DNA from: Arthrobacter celericrescens
Lineage (GTDB): Bacteria; Actinomycetota; Actinomycetes; Actinomycetales; Micrococcaceae
Direction of reading: 5' to 3'
Assembly (NCBI RefSeq): GCF_003614925.1
Contig: NZ_QYLP01000011.1
Coordinates: forward strand, 50,009-97,892
Length of the DNA: 47,884 bases
The notes beneath the pieces are model-generated. The model was not told the origin of the DNA and did no database searches. It saw nothing but the letters and a program-made list of their open reading frames with translations. Of this stretch, positions 17,154-24,320 are shown piece after piece (the first letter of the stretch is position 1; each line of letters starts with the position of its first letter). A program made the position numbers and the translations under genes.

Positions 17154-17801
17154 ATGAGTGTCATGCGCATGGATCACGTCTCTTACGCTTGTGAACAGGA
17201 TGGCCTGATGGCCACCACAGAGCGGATTTCCGCAGCTTTGGGAGTGGATGCGGTCCGCGGCGGAGTGCACCCGCGCTTCGGTACGCGGAACATGATCATT
17301 CCGCTCGCAGACCACAAATACCTGGAAGTTGTGGAGGTCCTGGACCACCCCGCGTCGGACAAGGCGCCGTTCGGACAGGCTGTCCGGGCACGCTCCGCCA
17401 CCGGCGGTGGATGGATGGGATGGTGCGTCGCCGTCGACGACCTGTCCCCCTTCGAAGAACGACTGGGCCGCTCCGCGGTTCCCGGCAACCGCAAGTTCCC
17501 TGACGGCCGGGAACTTGTCTGGCAGCAGATCGGCATCCTCGGCCTGATTGCGGATCCGCAGGTCCCGTACCTGCTCCGCTGGGAAGGCGATCCCTCCCTG
17601 CACCCATCCCTCGTCTACGCGAGCGACGTCAAGATGTCCAGCCTCACCATCGCCGGGTCGGCTGCCCGCGTGACGGAGTGGCTGGGCGAACCCGTGGAAA
17701 AGCCGCTCGAGGACGTCGCTGTCCAGTGGGTCGCTCCGCACGGTGTCCCGGGCATCATGTCCGTCACCTTTGAAACAGCCAACGGGGCCGTCACCATCTG
17801 A
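17154..17801 (+). CDS. VOC-like (glyoxalase-type) protein
   Basis: A 215-residue protein resembling VOC or Glyoxalase_3-like proteins of Micrococcaceae. Visible parts are MDHVSYAC at the start of a beta-alpha-beta unit, GGVHPRFGTRNMIIPL, and KYLEVVEVLDHP with a possible metal glutamate, then a second weaker unit from about residue 140. The catalytic activity is unknown. The ATG at 17154 is the first in frame, but ATG 17163 or 17169 could equally be used, since none has a clear ribosome site. It diverges from metY. A GC-rich hairpin starts nine bases after the stop. Confidence 0.75.
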   Translation: MSVMRMDHVSYACEQDGLMATTERISAALGVDAVRGGVHPRFGTRNMIIPLADHKYLEVVEVLDHPASDKAPFGQAVRARSATGGGWMGWCVAVDDLSPFEERLGRSAVPGNRKFPDGRELVWQQIGILGLIADPQVPYLLRWEGDPSLHPSLVYASDVKMSSLTIAGSAARVTEWLGEPVEKPLEDVAVQWVAPHGVPGIMSVTFETANGAVTI

Positions 17802-17809
17802 CCCCTTCC

Positions 17810-17835
17810 GGGGTGCCGCCGCCCGGCGGCGCCCC
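17810..17835 (+). terminator. GC-rich hairpin after the VOC-like gene
   Basis: GGGG-T-GCCGCC pairs with GGCGGC-G-CCCC around a four-base loop, an eleven-pair stem with one G-U wobble. It starts nine bases after the stop codon. The position suits an intrinsic terminator, although a U-tract is lacking. Confidence 0.55.
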
Positions 17836-17845
17836 GGCCCAAAGC

Positions 17846-17897
17846 TTCGGCCGCCATCGGCAGGTGCCAATGACGTCACCCAGCGACGGCGGCCGAA
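17846..17897. repeat. Intergenic inverted repeat with 14-base arms
   Basis: Arms 17846-17859 and 17884-17897 (TTCGGCCGCCATCG against its inverse, 13 of 14) enclose a 24-base loop containing the palindrome TGACGTCA. It lies between two convergent genes. Confidence 0.6.
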
Positions 17898-17972
17898 CCC
17901 CTTTAAGCGGTGCCGGCGCGAAGCCGGATTGTGGCTCGGCCTGTGGTGGCCGAGTGTTCCGCCGAATTCGCG

Positions 17973-18020
17973 GGAGAGCTGCGGAGTCGCTGGAACGTTC
18001 CGGCGACTCCGCAGCTCTCC
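17973..18020. terminator. Near-perfect 48-base palindrome between convergent genes
   Basis: The arms GGAGAGCTGCGGAGTCGC (17973-17990) and its exact inverse (18003-18020) flank the self-complementary GGAACGTTCC. The only non-Watson-Crick position over 24 pairs is a T/G. It ends 27 bases from the stop of the leftward CPBP gene and probably acts as a bidirectional terminator or a dispersed palindromic element. Confidence 0.7.
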
Positions 18021-18046
18021 GGCGATCCGGGACAACTCCGGTCCGC

Positions 18047-18811
18047 TCAGCCCAGCCCGACCGCCTTGCCGAAGAGGCTGAAGCCGACGAAGGCCACGAT
18101 GTCCAGCAGGGCGTGGGCCACCACCAGCGGCATCACCCGCCTGGTGCGGCTGTAGAGCCAGGCGAAAACCAGGCCCATCACGGCGTTCCCGATGAACGGG
18201 CCGAAGCCCTGGTAGAGGTGGTAGCTGCCGCGCAGCAGGGCGCTCAGGCCGATGGCCAGCGGCATGCTCCAGCCGAATTTGCCGAAGCGGTCCAGCAGGT
18301 AGCCCACCACGATCACTTCCTCGACGATCGCGTGCCGCACCGCCGAGAGGATCAGCACCGGCACCGTCCACCAGTAGGCGTCGAGCGCGCTGGGGATGAT
18401 CGCCGTCGTGATCCCCATGGCACGGCCCGCGGCGTAAAGCCCCAACGAGGGGATTCCGATGAGGGCCGCCAGGCCCACGCCCTGGAGCAGGTCCCGGCCC
18501 GGCCGCGACAGCGTGAAGCCAAGGCGCTGGAAGCCGGACTCGTGCTCGGACGCCCCACGATGCAGCGAGAGGAAATAGAACACCAGCACCACCGGCACCA
18601 GTGCGAAGACGATGTCCAGCAGCTGGTAGGTGAGGTCGAAGTATTCGCGGCTGTTCCGGGAGGCGTTCAGGGTGGAGGTTCCCTGAGCCAGCGGGGCCCG
18701 GCTCATCTTGTCCAGCAGCTGCACCACCGAGTACACCGCGGACTGGCCCAGGGACAGTCCCAGGACGATGAGGACTTCGGCGCGCAGGCGGCGCCTGGAG
18801 GCAACGAGCAT
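18047..18811 (-). CDS. CPBP family intramembrane glutamic endopeptidase
   Basis: A 254-residue multi-pass membrane protein of the CPBP/Abi (CAAX protease and bacteriocin-processing) family. Motif 1 is the EE pair E164-E165 in AIVEEVIVVGYLL, and motif 2 is the histidine H198 in LLRGSYHLYQG. The third motif N209 lies in FIGNAVMGLVF. About seven to eight transmembrane helices are visible. The usual arginine of the EExxxR motif is replaced by glycine (EEVIVVGYLL), which is seen in some actinobacterial members. The substrate is unknown. It is divergent from the histidine phosphatase gene. Confidence 0.86.
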   Translation of the reverse strand: MLVASRRRLRAEVLIVLGLSLGQSAVYSVVQLLDKMSRAPLAQGTSTLNASRNSREYFDLTYQLLDIVFALVPVVLVFYFLSLHRGASEHESGFQRLGFTLSRPGRDLLQGVGLAALIGIPSLGLYAAGRAMGITTAIIPSALDAYWWTVPVLILSAVRHAIVEEVIVVGYLLDRFGKFGWSMPLAIGLSALLRGSYHLYQGFGPFIGNAVMGLVFAWLYSRTRRVMPLVVAHALLDIVAFVGFSLFGKAVGLG

Positions 18812-18860
18812 GGTCCTATCTTGCCTTCATTTCCCTGGGTGTTTGCCTATGCTTGGTGGG

Positions 18861-19541
18861 ATGAGCGCGCCAGCACGTATCTTCATGGTCCGGCACGGCC
18901 AGTCGGCTGCCAATGTGGACACCTCGATCTACAACCGCGTGCCGGACTACCGGATTCCGTTGACCGAACTCGGGCTGGAGCAGGCCCGGCGCACCGGGGA
19001 GGCACTGCGCCGGAAGCTCGACGGCGAGCAGCTGTGCGTGTACGTCTCGCCCTACCTGCGGGCGTACCAGACCCTCGAGGCCCTGCAGCTGGACGGTCTG
19101 ACCGAGCGGGTGATCGAGGAGCCGCGGCTACGCGAGCAGGACTGGGCCAACTTCCAGATCGCCGGCGAAATCGAGGACCAGAAGGAACTGCGGAACCTGT
19201 ACGGTCACTTCTTCTACCGGTTCCGGGAAGGCGAGTCCGGCTCCGATGTGTACGACCGCGTCTCATCCTTCATGGAAACCCTGTACCGGCACTGGGAGAA
19301 GCCGGACTACGCACCGAACACCCTGCTGGTGACGCACGGGCTGACCATGCGCTTATTCTGCATGCGCTGGTTCCACTGGTCCGTTGAATACTTCGAGTCG
19401 CTCAACAACCCGGGCAACGCAGAACTGCGGACCCTGGTCAGGAACGACGCCGGCAAGTACGACCTGGACACCCCGTTCAGCCAGTGGGTGGAACGGCGGG
19501 TGGACGAAACCGTGCTGGACGCCCCGCCGGTGGTTTTCTAG
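18861..19541 (+). CDS. Histidine phosphatase family protein
   Basis: A 226-residue phosphoglycerate-mutase-like phosphatase. The catalytic RHG is at residues 11-13 (FMVRHGQSAANVD), and the second histidine is in LLVTHGLTMRLF. SPYLRAYQT supplies the second arginine. FHWSVEYFESLNNPGNAE is typical of actinobacterial members of unknown substrate. The ATG follows TATGCT by seven bases; a GGTGGG directly before the ATG is a poor ribosome site, so the message may have a very short leader. It converges on the DeoR gene of the sugar operon. Confidence 0.87.
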   Translation: MSAPARIFMVRHGQSAANVDTSIYNRVPDYRIPLTELGLEQARRTGEALRRKLDGEQLCVYVSPYLRAYQTLEALQLDGLTERVIEEPRLREQDWANFQIAGEIEDQKELRNLYGHFFYRFREGESGSDVYDRVSSFMETLYRHWEKPDYAPNTLLVTHGLTMRLFCMRWFHWSVEYFESLNNPGNAELRTLVRNDAGKYDLDTPFSQWVERRVDETVLDAPPVVF

Positions 19542-19569
19542 CGGCGGTCCGATTCAGCGCGGGTCCGCC

Positions 19570-20364
19570 TCAGTCCAGTTCGGCGACCGTCACTTCGGTT
19601 CCCGCCGCTTCGAAGGCGGCCTTGTCCGCGGCCTTGATGCCGCTGTCCGTGATGAGCCGCTTGAACTCGTAGCCGGCCATGGTGGCGAAGGACCGCTTGC
19701 CGATCTTGCTGGAGTCCGCCAGGACGTACGACGCGGTGGCGCGCCGCGCCATGGCGGAGTTCACCATGGCTTCGCCTTCGTCGGTGATGGTCGGCCCGAT
19801 CTTCGGATCCACGCCGTTGACGCCGATGAAGGCGATGTCCAGGGCGACCTTCTGCATGATCACGTCCGTGTAGGGCCCCACCAGCTCGTAGGAGCGGGGG
19901 TTCAGGATGCCGCCGGTGACCATGATCTTGATGTTGGGGCGCACCGCGAGCTGGGCGGCGATGTTGATGGCGTTGGTGACGACCGTCAGCATCGGCCGGT
20001 TGGAGGGCGCGTTCAGGTCCTCGCGGGTAGAGAGCACCTGTGCCAGGGCCGTGCTGGTGGTGCCGCCGCTCAGGCCGACGACGGCGCCCGGTGCGATCAG
20101 TTCCGAAGCGGCCAGGGCGATCCGCTGCTTGGCCTCGGCATGGTCGTCGCGGTTGTACCGGCCGGGCAGGTCGTACGCCACGGCGCCCTTGGTGGCGCCG
20201 CCTCGCGTGCGGCTGAGCAGCCGCTGCTTGGCCAGGCTGTCCAGGTCGCGCCGGGCGGTGGCCGGGGAAACCCCCAGGCGGGTCACGATGTCCTCGACTT
20301 CGACATGCCCTGACTCGGCGAGGAGATCAAGGATGGCTGTCAGCCGATCTGTACGGGTCATCAC
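19570..20364 (-). CDS. DeoR family transcriptional regulator
   Basis: A 264-residue DeoR/GlpR-type repressor. The N-terminal winged helix spans about residues 1-58 (RTDRLTAILDLLAESGHVEVEDIV, recognition helix SPATARRDLDSLA). The C-terminal DeoRC sensor domain, which binds phosphorylated sugars in this family, covers about 75-240, with GLSGGTTSTALAQVL and FIGVNGVDPKIGPT. It is the last gene of the leftward operon, 20 bases after the aldolase gene. The palindrome at 24106-24133 in the operon promoter is the obvious candidate target, which would make it autoregulated. AgaR is the functional analogue I would expect. Confidence 0.9.
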   Translation of the reverse strand: MMTRTDRLTAILDLLAESGHVEVEDIVTRLGVSPATARRDLDSLAKQRLLSRTRGGATKGAVAYDLPGRYNRDDHAEAKQRIALAASELIAPGAVVGLSGGTTSTALAQVLSTREDLNAPSNRPMLTVVTNAINIAAQLAVRPNIKIMVTGGILNPRSYELVGPYTDVIMQKVALDIAFIGVNGVDPKIGPTITDEGEAMVNSAMARRATASYVLADSSKIGKRSFATMAGYEFKRLITDSGIKAADKAAFEAAGTEVTVAELD

Positions 20365-20384
20365 GAACCTTCCGGAGGCGGTTT

Positions 20385-21224
20385 CTAGTTCACTTTCGCG
20401 AACAACGTCAGCAAGCGGGCGGTTTCCACCACCAGGGCGTCACGGCCCGCCGCGATGTACTTGCGGGAATCCACCACCGTGGGATTGGCGTCCAGGTACT
20501 CCCGGACAGCGCGCGTGAAGAACCCGTTCAGGTGGGTGGATACGTTGATCTTAGTCATACCGGCCCGGATCGCCGCCACTAGTGTCTCGTCTGCTACGCC
20601 GGAAGAACCGTGCAGCACGAGTGGCAGCTGGACCGCGTCCTTGAGCCGGGTGATCAGTTCCAGGTCCAGCTGGGCATTGCGCTCGGTCATGGCATGCGAG
20701 GAGCCGACGGCGACCGCCAGCGCATCGACGCCGGTGGCCGCCACGAAGTCGCGGGCTTCGCCGGGATCCGTCCGCACGCCCGGTGCGTGCGCCCCGTCCT
20801 TGCCGCCCACTTTGCCCAGTTCGGCCTCGACATGGACGCCGCGCTCATGGGCGTAGGCGGCCACCCGGCGCGTTGCTTCGACGTTGTCCGCGTAGGGAAG
20901 GTGCGCGCCGTCGTACATCACCGAGCCGAAGCCCAGGTCCACGGCCTGCAGGGCGAGCTCCTCGGATTCGGCGTGGTCCAGGTGCAGGGCCACCGGAACC
21001 GAGGCATCGCGGGCAATGGCCAGGGCGCCGCGGGCGAGCGGCTCCAGGCCGCCGTGGAACCTGGCGCAGTTCTCTGAAATCTGCAGGATCAGCGGCACGC
21101 CGGCCGCTTCCGCGCCGGCCACGAGGCCCTCGGCGGTTTCGAGGTGGATGATGTTGAACGCGCCCTGGCCGATGCCGGCCGCGGCGGCCGCGTCCATCAA
21201 TTCCCGGGTGTTGACCAGGCTCAC
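20385..21224 (-). CDS. Class II ketose-bisphosphate aldolase (tagatose- or fructose-1,6-bisphosphate)
   Basis: A 279-residue zinc-dependent aldolase of the GatY/KbaY/FbaA family, cleaving a ketose 1,6-bisphosphate to dihydroxyacetone phosphate and glyceraldehyde 3-phosphate. The zinc and catalytic residues lie in LHLDHAES (D83, H84), VEAELGKVGG, GSSHAM and HGSSGVADE. The start is GTG at 21224, overlapping the pfkB stop as GTGA and preceded by GGGAGGAC; an upstream extension inside pfkB is not supported. The neighbours suggest a dedicated catabolic tagatose-type aldolase rather than the glycolytic one, but sequence alone does not separate the two. Confidence 0.9.
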   Translation of the reverse strand: MSLVNTRELMDAAAAAGIGQGAFNIIHLETAEGLVAGAEAAGVPLILQISENCARFHGGLEPLARGALAIARDASVPVALHLDHAESEELALQAVDLGFGSVMYDGAHLPYADNVEATRRVAAYAHERGVHVEAELGKVGGKDGAHAPGVRTDPGEARDFVAATGVDALAVAVGSSHAMTERNAQLDLELITRLKDAVQLPLVLHGSSGVADETLVAAIRAGMTKINVSTHLNGFFTRAVREYLDANPTVVDSRKYIAAGRDALVVETARLLTLFAKVN

Positions 21225-22174
21225 CGATTGTCCTCCCAGCTGATGATGAGTTGTTCTTCGAGTTCCGTGTAGCGGGGCGAGATTTCCCCGGCGGCCGGCA
21301 TCAGGACGGCGGCGGCGGACCACGCGGTGGCGCGGCGGAGGATCTCCCTTGTGTCGGTGATCCCGGCGGCCAAGGCCGTGGCGGCCGCGGCGACGGCGGC
21401 GTCCCCCGCGCCGGTCGGGTTGCCGCTGAGGGCTTCGGGCAGCCTCGCCCGCCAGTACCCGTCCGGGGTGGCGTGGCTGAAGGCGAGCATGCCGTCGGCT
21501 CCCGCGCTGACGAGCACGGTTTTCGCGCCGAGGCCGATCAGCTTCCAGGCAGCTGCCTCCAGGTCCCGGTCCCCCGTGGCTTCTTCGAGTTCGTGGTGGT
21601 TGGGTTTGAGCAGGTCGGCCCCGGCTTCGGCTGCGGCGAGGATCCCGGAACCGGAGGTGTCCACGATCGCCGGGATCCCGGCGTCGTGCGCCAAACGCAC
21701 TAAAGCCGGATAGAAGTCAGCAGGGGCGCCCGGCGGCAGGCTGCCGGACGCGGCCAGGACGCCCGGGGCGTCCTCTCCCTGTGCCGAAAGGGCGTCGACG
21801 ACGGCGGCGGCCAGCGCCTGCCATTCGCCGGCCAGGAGGGGGCTGCCTTCCTCGTTGAAGATGGACGTCTCCCCGCCCACCGTGTCGACCAGGGCGATGC
21901 TGCGGCGGGTCGGGCCGACGACGGGAACCAGGGCGTGGGGAACACCGCTGGCGTCCAGTTCGGCGGCGAACTCGGCACCGGAACTGCCGCCGCACGGGGC
22001 GAGGGCGAGCACCGGATGGCCCAGCTGGTGCGCCACCCTGGCCACATTCAGTCCCTTGCCGCCGGCGCGGCTGAGCGGCGCCGGCACCCGGTGGCTGGCG
22101 CCGGGGTGGATGCCCGCCACGCGGTAGCTCATATCCACGGCCGGGTTCGGGGTGACGGTGACGATGCGCTTCAT
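21221..22174 (-). CDS. PfkB-type kinase (1-phosphofructokinase/tagatose-6-phosphate kinase family)
   Basis: A 317-residue ribokinase-superfamily sugar kinase. The N-terminus IVTVTPNPAVDMSYRV is typical of the FruK/LacC branch. The first PfkB signature is GGKGLNVARVAHQLG (about residues 37-51). The ATP-binding and catalytic-base signature is NPTGAGDAAVAAAA near residue 250. It most likely phosphorylates tagatose 6-phosphate or fructose phosphate to the 1,6-bisphosphate for the next-gene aldolase. ATG 22174 overlaps the ROK gene stop as ATGA, indicating translational coupling; the frame is open upstream, but those residues have no family similarity. Confidence 0.9.
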   Translation of the reverse strand: MKRIVTVTPNPAVDMSYRVAGIHPGASHRVPAPLSRAGGKGLNVARVAHQLGHPVLALAPCGGSSGAEFAAELDASGVPHALVPVVGPTRRSIALVDTVGGETSIFNEEGSPLLAGEWQALAAAVVDALSAQGEDAPGVLAASGSLPPGAPADFYPALVRLAHDAGIPAIVDTSGSGILAAAEAGADLLKPNHHELEEATGDRDLEAAAWKLIGLGAKTVLVSAGADGMLAFSHATPDGYWRARLPEALSGNPTGAGDAAVAAAATALAAGITDTREILRRATAWSAAAVLMPAAGEISPRYTELEEQLIISWEDNR

Positions 22175-23130
22175 GCGGCACCGTCCGTACCGGCGGGAGT
22201 CCCGGCGTCGGGGGTTTCCGCAAGCAGGGCCCGCGCGTTCAACGCCGCGCCCAGCAGTCCGGCATCCTGGCCGAGCTGGGCCCGCAGGATCACGGGTCGG
22301 CGGTGGAAGTCGAGCATGCTGTCCACCCGTTTGCGCAGCGGTTCGAGCAGTTCCTCGCCGGCCTCGGCCAGGCCGCCGCCGATCACGACGGCCTCGGTGC
22401 CGATGATGCTGACGCACTGGCAGATGCTGAAGGCGAGCGCGTCCACGGCGTCGGCCCAGATCCGGGCGGCCAGTTCCTCGCCGGTGCGGGCGCGTTCCAG
22501 GACGTCGCGGGCGCCGGCAACCGGGGTCCCGGAGTGGGCGGTGTACCGTTTGGCCACGGCCCCGGCGGAGCCAACAGCTTCCAGGATGGTGGTGCCGTTG
22601 CCGTCGGGATCGGGGACCTGGGCGTGGCCGAGTTCGCCGGCGAAGCCGCCGGCGCTGACGGCCTTGCCGCCGGAGAAGACAGCGGCGGCGATTCCGGTGC
22701 CCACCACCATCACCACGACGTCGTCGAACTCGCGCGAGCCGCCGTAGTGGTGTTCCACCGCGGCGGCCGAGCGGACATCGTGGTCGAAGGCCACCGGCAC
22801 GCCCAGCCGTCGTTCGGCCTCGGCAGTGAAGGGGTAGTTCCGCCAGCCGAGGTTGGCCGAGTAGAGGCCCACCCCGGATTCCGGGTCCACGATTCCGGGC
22901 ACGATCACCCCGGCGGCGCGGACCGGGTGTGCGGGGAATTCGGCTTCGAGCTCGCGAGCCAGTTCGGCCACCCGGTCCAGGATGGCGTCGGCGGGCCGGT
23001 GGGGATCCCGCGGCGTGCTGACCCGGCGCAGGCCCAGGACGTTTCCCTGGGCGTCGACGAGACCCACCTTCATGTCCGTGCCGCCGACGTCGAAGGCAAG
23101 TACCGCCGCTCCAGCTGCTCCGAGAACCAT
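22171..23130 (-). CDS. ROK family sugar kinase
   Basis: A 319-residue ROK kinase. The ATP phosphate-binding loop is AFDVGGTDMKVGLVD at the N-terminus (about residues 12-26). The substrate motif GELGHAQV contains the ROK Glu-Gly-His. The second nucleotide motif is VVIGGGLAEAGEELL. The cysteine cluster CxCGxxGC that binds structural zinc in many ROK proteins is missing; the segment after GELGH reads VPDPDGNGTTILE instead. By context it should phosphorylate the free sugar (hexosamine or hexose) at C6. It overlaps pfkB by four bases and follows the SIS gene by nine bases. Confidence 0.9.
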   Translation of the reverse strand: MVLGAAGAAVLAFDVGGTDMKVGLVDAQGNVLGLRRVSTPRDPHRPADAILDRVAELARELEAEFPAHPVRAAGVIVPGIVDPESGVGLYSANLGWRNYPFTAEAERRLGVPVAFDHDVRSAAAVEHHYGGSREFDDVVVMVVGTGIAAAVFSGGKAVSAGGFAGELGHAQVPDPDGNGTTILEAVGSAGAVAKRYTAHSGTPVAGARDVLERARTGEELAARIWADAVDALAFSICQCVSIIGTEAVVIGGGLAEAGEELLEPLRKRVDSMLDFHRRPVILRAQLGQDAGLLGAALNARALLAETPDAGTPAGTDGAA

Positions 23131-23139
23131 CGCGGCGTC

Positions 23140-24057
23140 CTAGGCGGTGGTGTCGAGGATGACCGAGCGGGTGAGGTTGCGCGGCAGGTCCGGATTCAGC
23201 CCGCGGGCGCGGGCGCGTTCCAGGGTGACGCGGTGGACCCGGGCAAGTTCGGCGAGGGGGTGCTTTCCGGTGTTGATGTACAGGGCGCCGGTGGCTTCCA
23301 TGTTGGCGTCCAGTCCTTCGGGCTGTTCACCGAAGAGCCACGTGACGCGTCCCGGTGCGGCGATGGAGATGGGCCCGTGCCGGTATTCCATGGCCGGGTA
23401 GGACTCGGTCCAGCCCTGTACGGCTTCGCGCATCTTCAGGCCGGCTTCGTGGGCCAGGCCGATGGTCCAGCCGGTGCCGAGGAAGGTGAACTGCTCGGCG
23501 TCCACGAGTTCCCGGGATACGGGCTCGGTGACCGCCGGGCGGGCCTGCTCGACGGCGTCGCCGAGGTCGATGCCCAGGCTGCTGAGCAGGTAGACCAGGG
23601 CGGTGGTGGCGAAGCGGGTCTGGACGACGGACTTTTCGTCCGCGTACGGCAGCCCGACGACGGCGTCCGCCAGCGTCGCCACGGGCGAGTCCACGTCGCC
23701 GATCAGCGCAATGGTGCGGACCTTGCCGCGCAACGCCTCCAGCAGCTCAATCACCTCGGTGGTGGTGCCGGAGCGGGTGATGGCAATGACGGCGTCGTAC
23801 TGGCGGCCGGCGCTGTTGTGGTTCAGGAAGGCTCCGGACGCGGCGAACGCGTCGGTGACGCCCTTGCCGGCGGCCTCACGCGCGGCGGCGTAGCTCTGCG
23901 CCATGAACCAGGAGGTTCCGCAGCCGACGACGGCGACCCGCTCGCCATCCGCGGGCAGGACCTGTTCCGCCTTGGCCTGGGCGATGGCCTGGAGCCAGAC
24001 ATCCGGCTGCGAAACCAGCTCTTCTTCCATGTAGGCACCAAGGGCAGCGTTGCTCAT
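23140..24057 (-). CDS. SIS-domain sugar isomerase/deaminase (AgaS-like)
   Basis: A 305-residue protein with two SIS folds, like the isomerase half of GlmS without the glutaminase domain. Phosphosugar-binding marks are VVGCGTSWFMAQS and ITRSGTTTEVIELL in the first unit, and ESYPAMEYRHGPIS in the second, which carries the Glu and His used for ring opening and isomerisation in GlmS and AgaS. In this operon the best reading is a galactosamine-6-phosphate or related deaminase/isomerase yielding a ketohexose 6-phosphate. ATG 24057 was preferred to a GTG three codons upstream because AGGAA lies at a usable distance. It is the first gene of the operon. Confidence 0.87.
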   Translation of the reverse strand: MSNAALGAYMEEELVSQPDVWLQAIAQAKAEQVLPADGERVAVVGCGTSWFMAQSYAAAREAAGKGVTDAFAASGAFLNHNSAGRQYDAVIAITRSGTTTEVIELLEALRGKVRTIALIGDVDSPVATLADAVVGLPYADEKSVVQTRFATTALVYLLSSLGIDLGDAVEQARPAVTEPVSRELVDAEQFTFLGTGWTIGLAHEAGLKMREAVQGWTESYPAMEYRHGPISIAAPGRVTWLFGEQPEGLDANMEATGALYINTGKHPLAELARVHRVTLERARARGLNPDLPRNLTRSVILDTTA

Positions 24058-24105
24058 CGGACGCACCGTTCCTGTCTGCGCTTCACGACGCGCATTTGAC
24101 GTTTT

Positions 24106-24133
24106 TTGATCTATTAAAACACTAATCGATCAA
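24106..24133. promoter_or_regulatory. Palindromic operator, probable DeoR target
   Basis: The arms TTGATCTATTA (24106-24116) and TAATCGATCAA (24123-24133) are inverted copies matching at 10 of 11 positions, separated by six bases. The palindrome covers the -10 box and the whole spacer of the operon promoter and abuts its -35 box. AT-rich sites containing TTGAT/ATCAA are typical of DeoR-family repressors. The assignment to the operon's own DeoR is inferred from position. Confidence 0.65.
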
Positions 24134-24139
24134 CTTCAA
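24111..24139 (-). promoter_or_regulatory. Promoter of the SIS-ROK-PfkB-aldolase-DeoR operon
   Basis: On the minus strand TTGAAG (24134-24139) and TAATAG (24111-24116) are separated by exactly 17 bases, a good sigma-70-type promoter for this GC-rich genome. The -10 box ends 53 bases before the ATG of the SIS gene. Confidence 0.7.
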
Positions 24140-24320
24140 TCGCACAAGGAGGGCGCGTGAGGTGCGGCACCTGGGCGCCGCCACTCGGTGTCAAAACGGT
24201 TTTCGCGTCGCCCAAGCTACTTCTCGCCCTAAGAGGAGACTTTTTGCTCAGCTCTCGTCATCTGGAGTTCACGCGGTGAGGAGTTCAAGAGCGAGGTCCG
24301 GCCAGCAGGGCCGTCAAACA

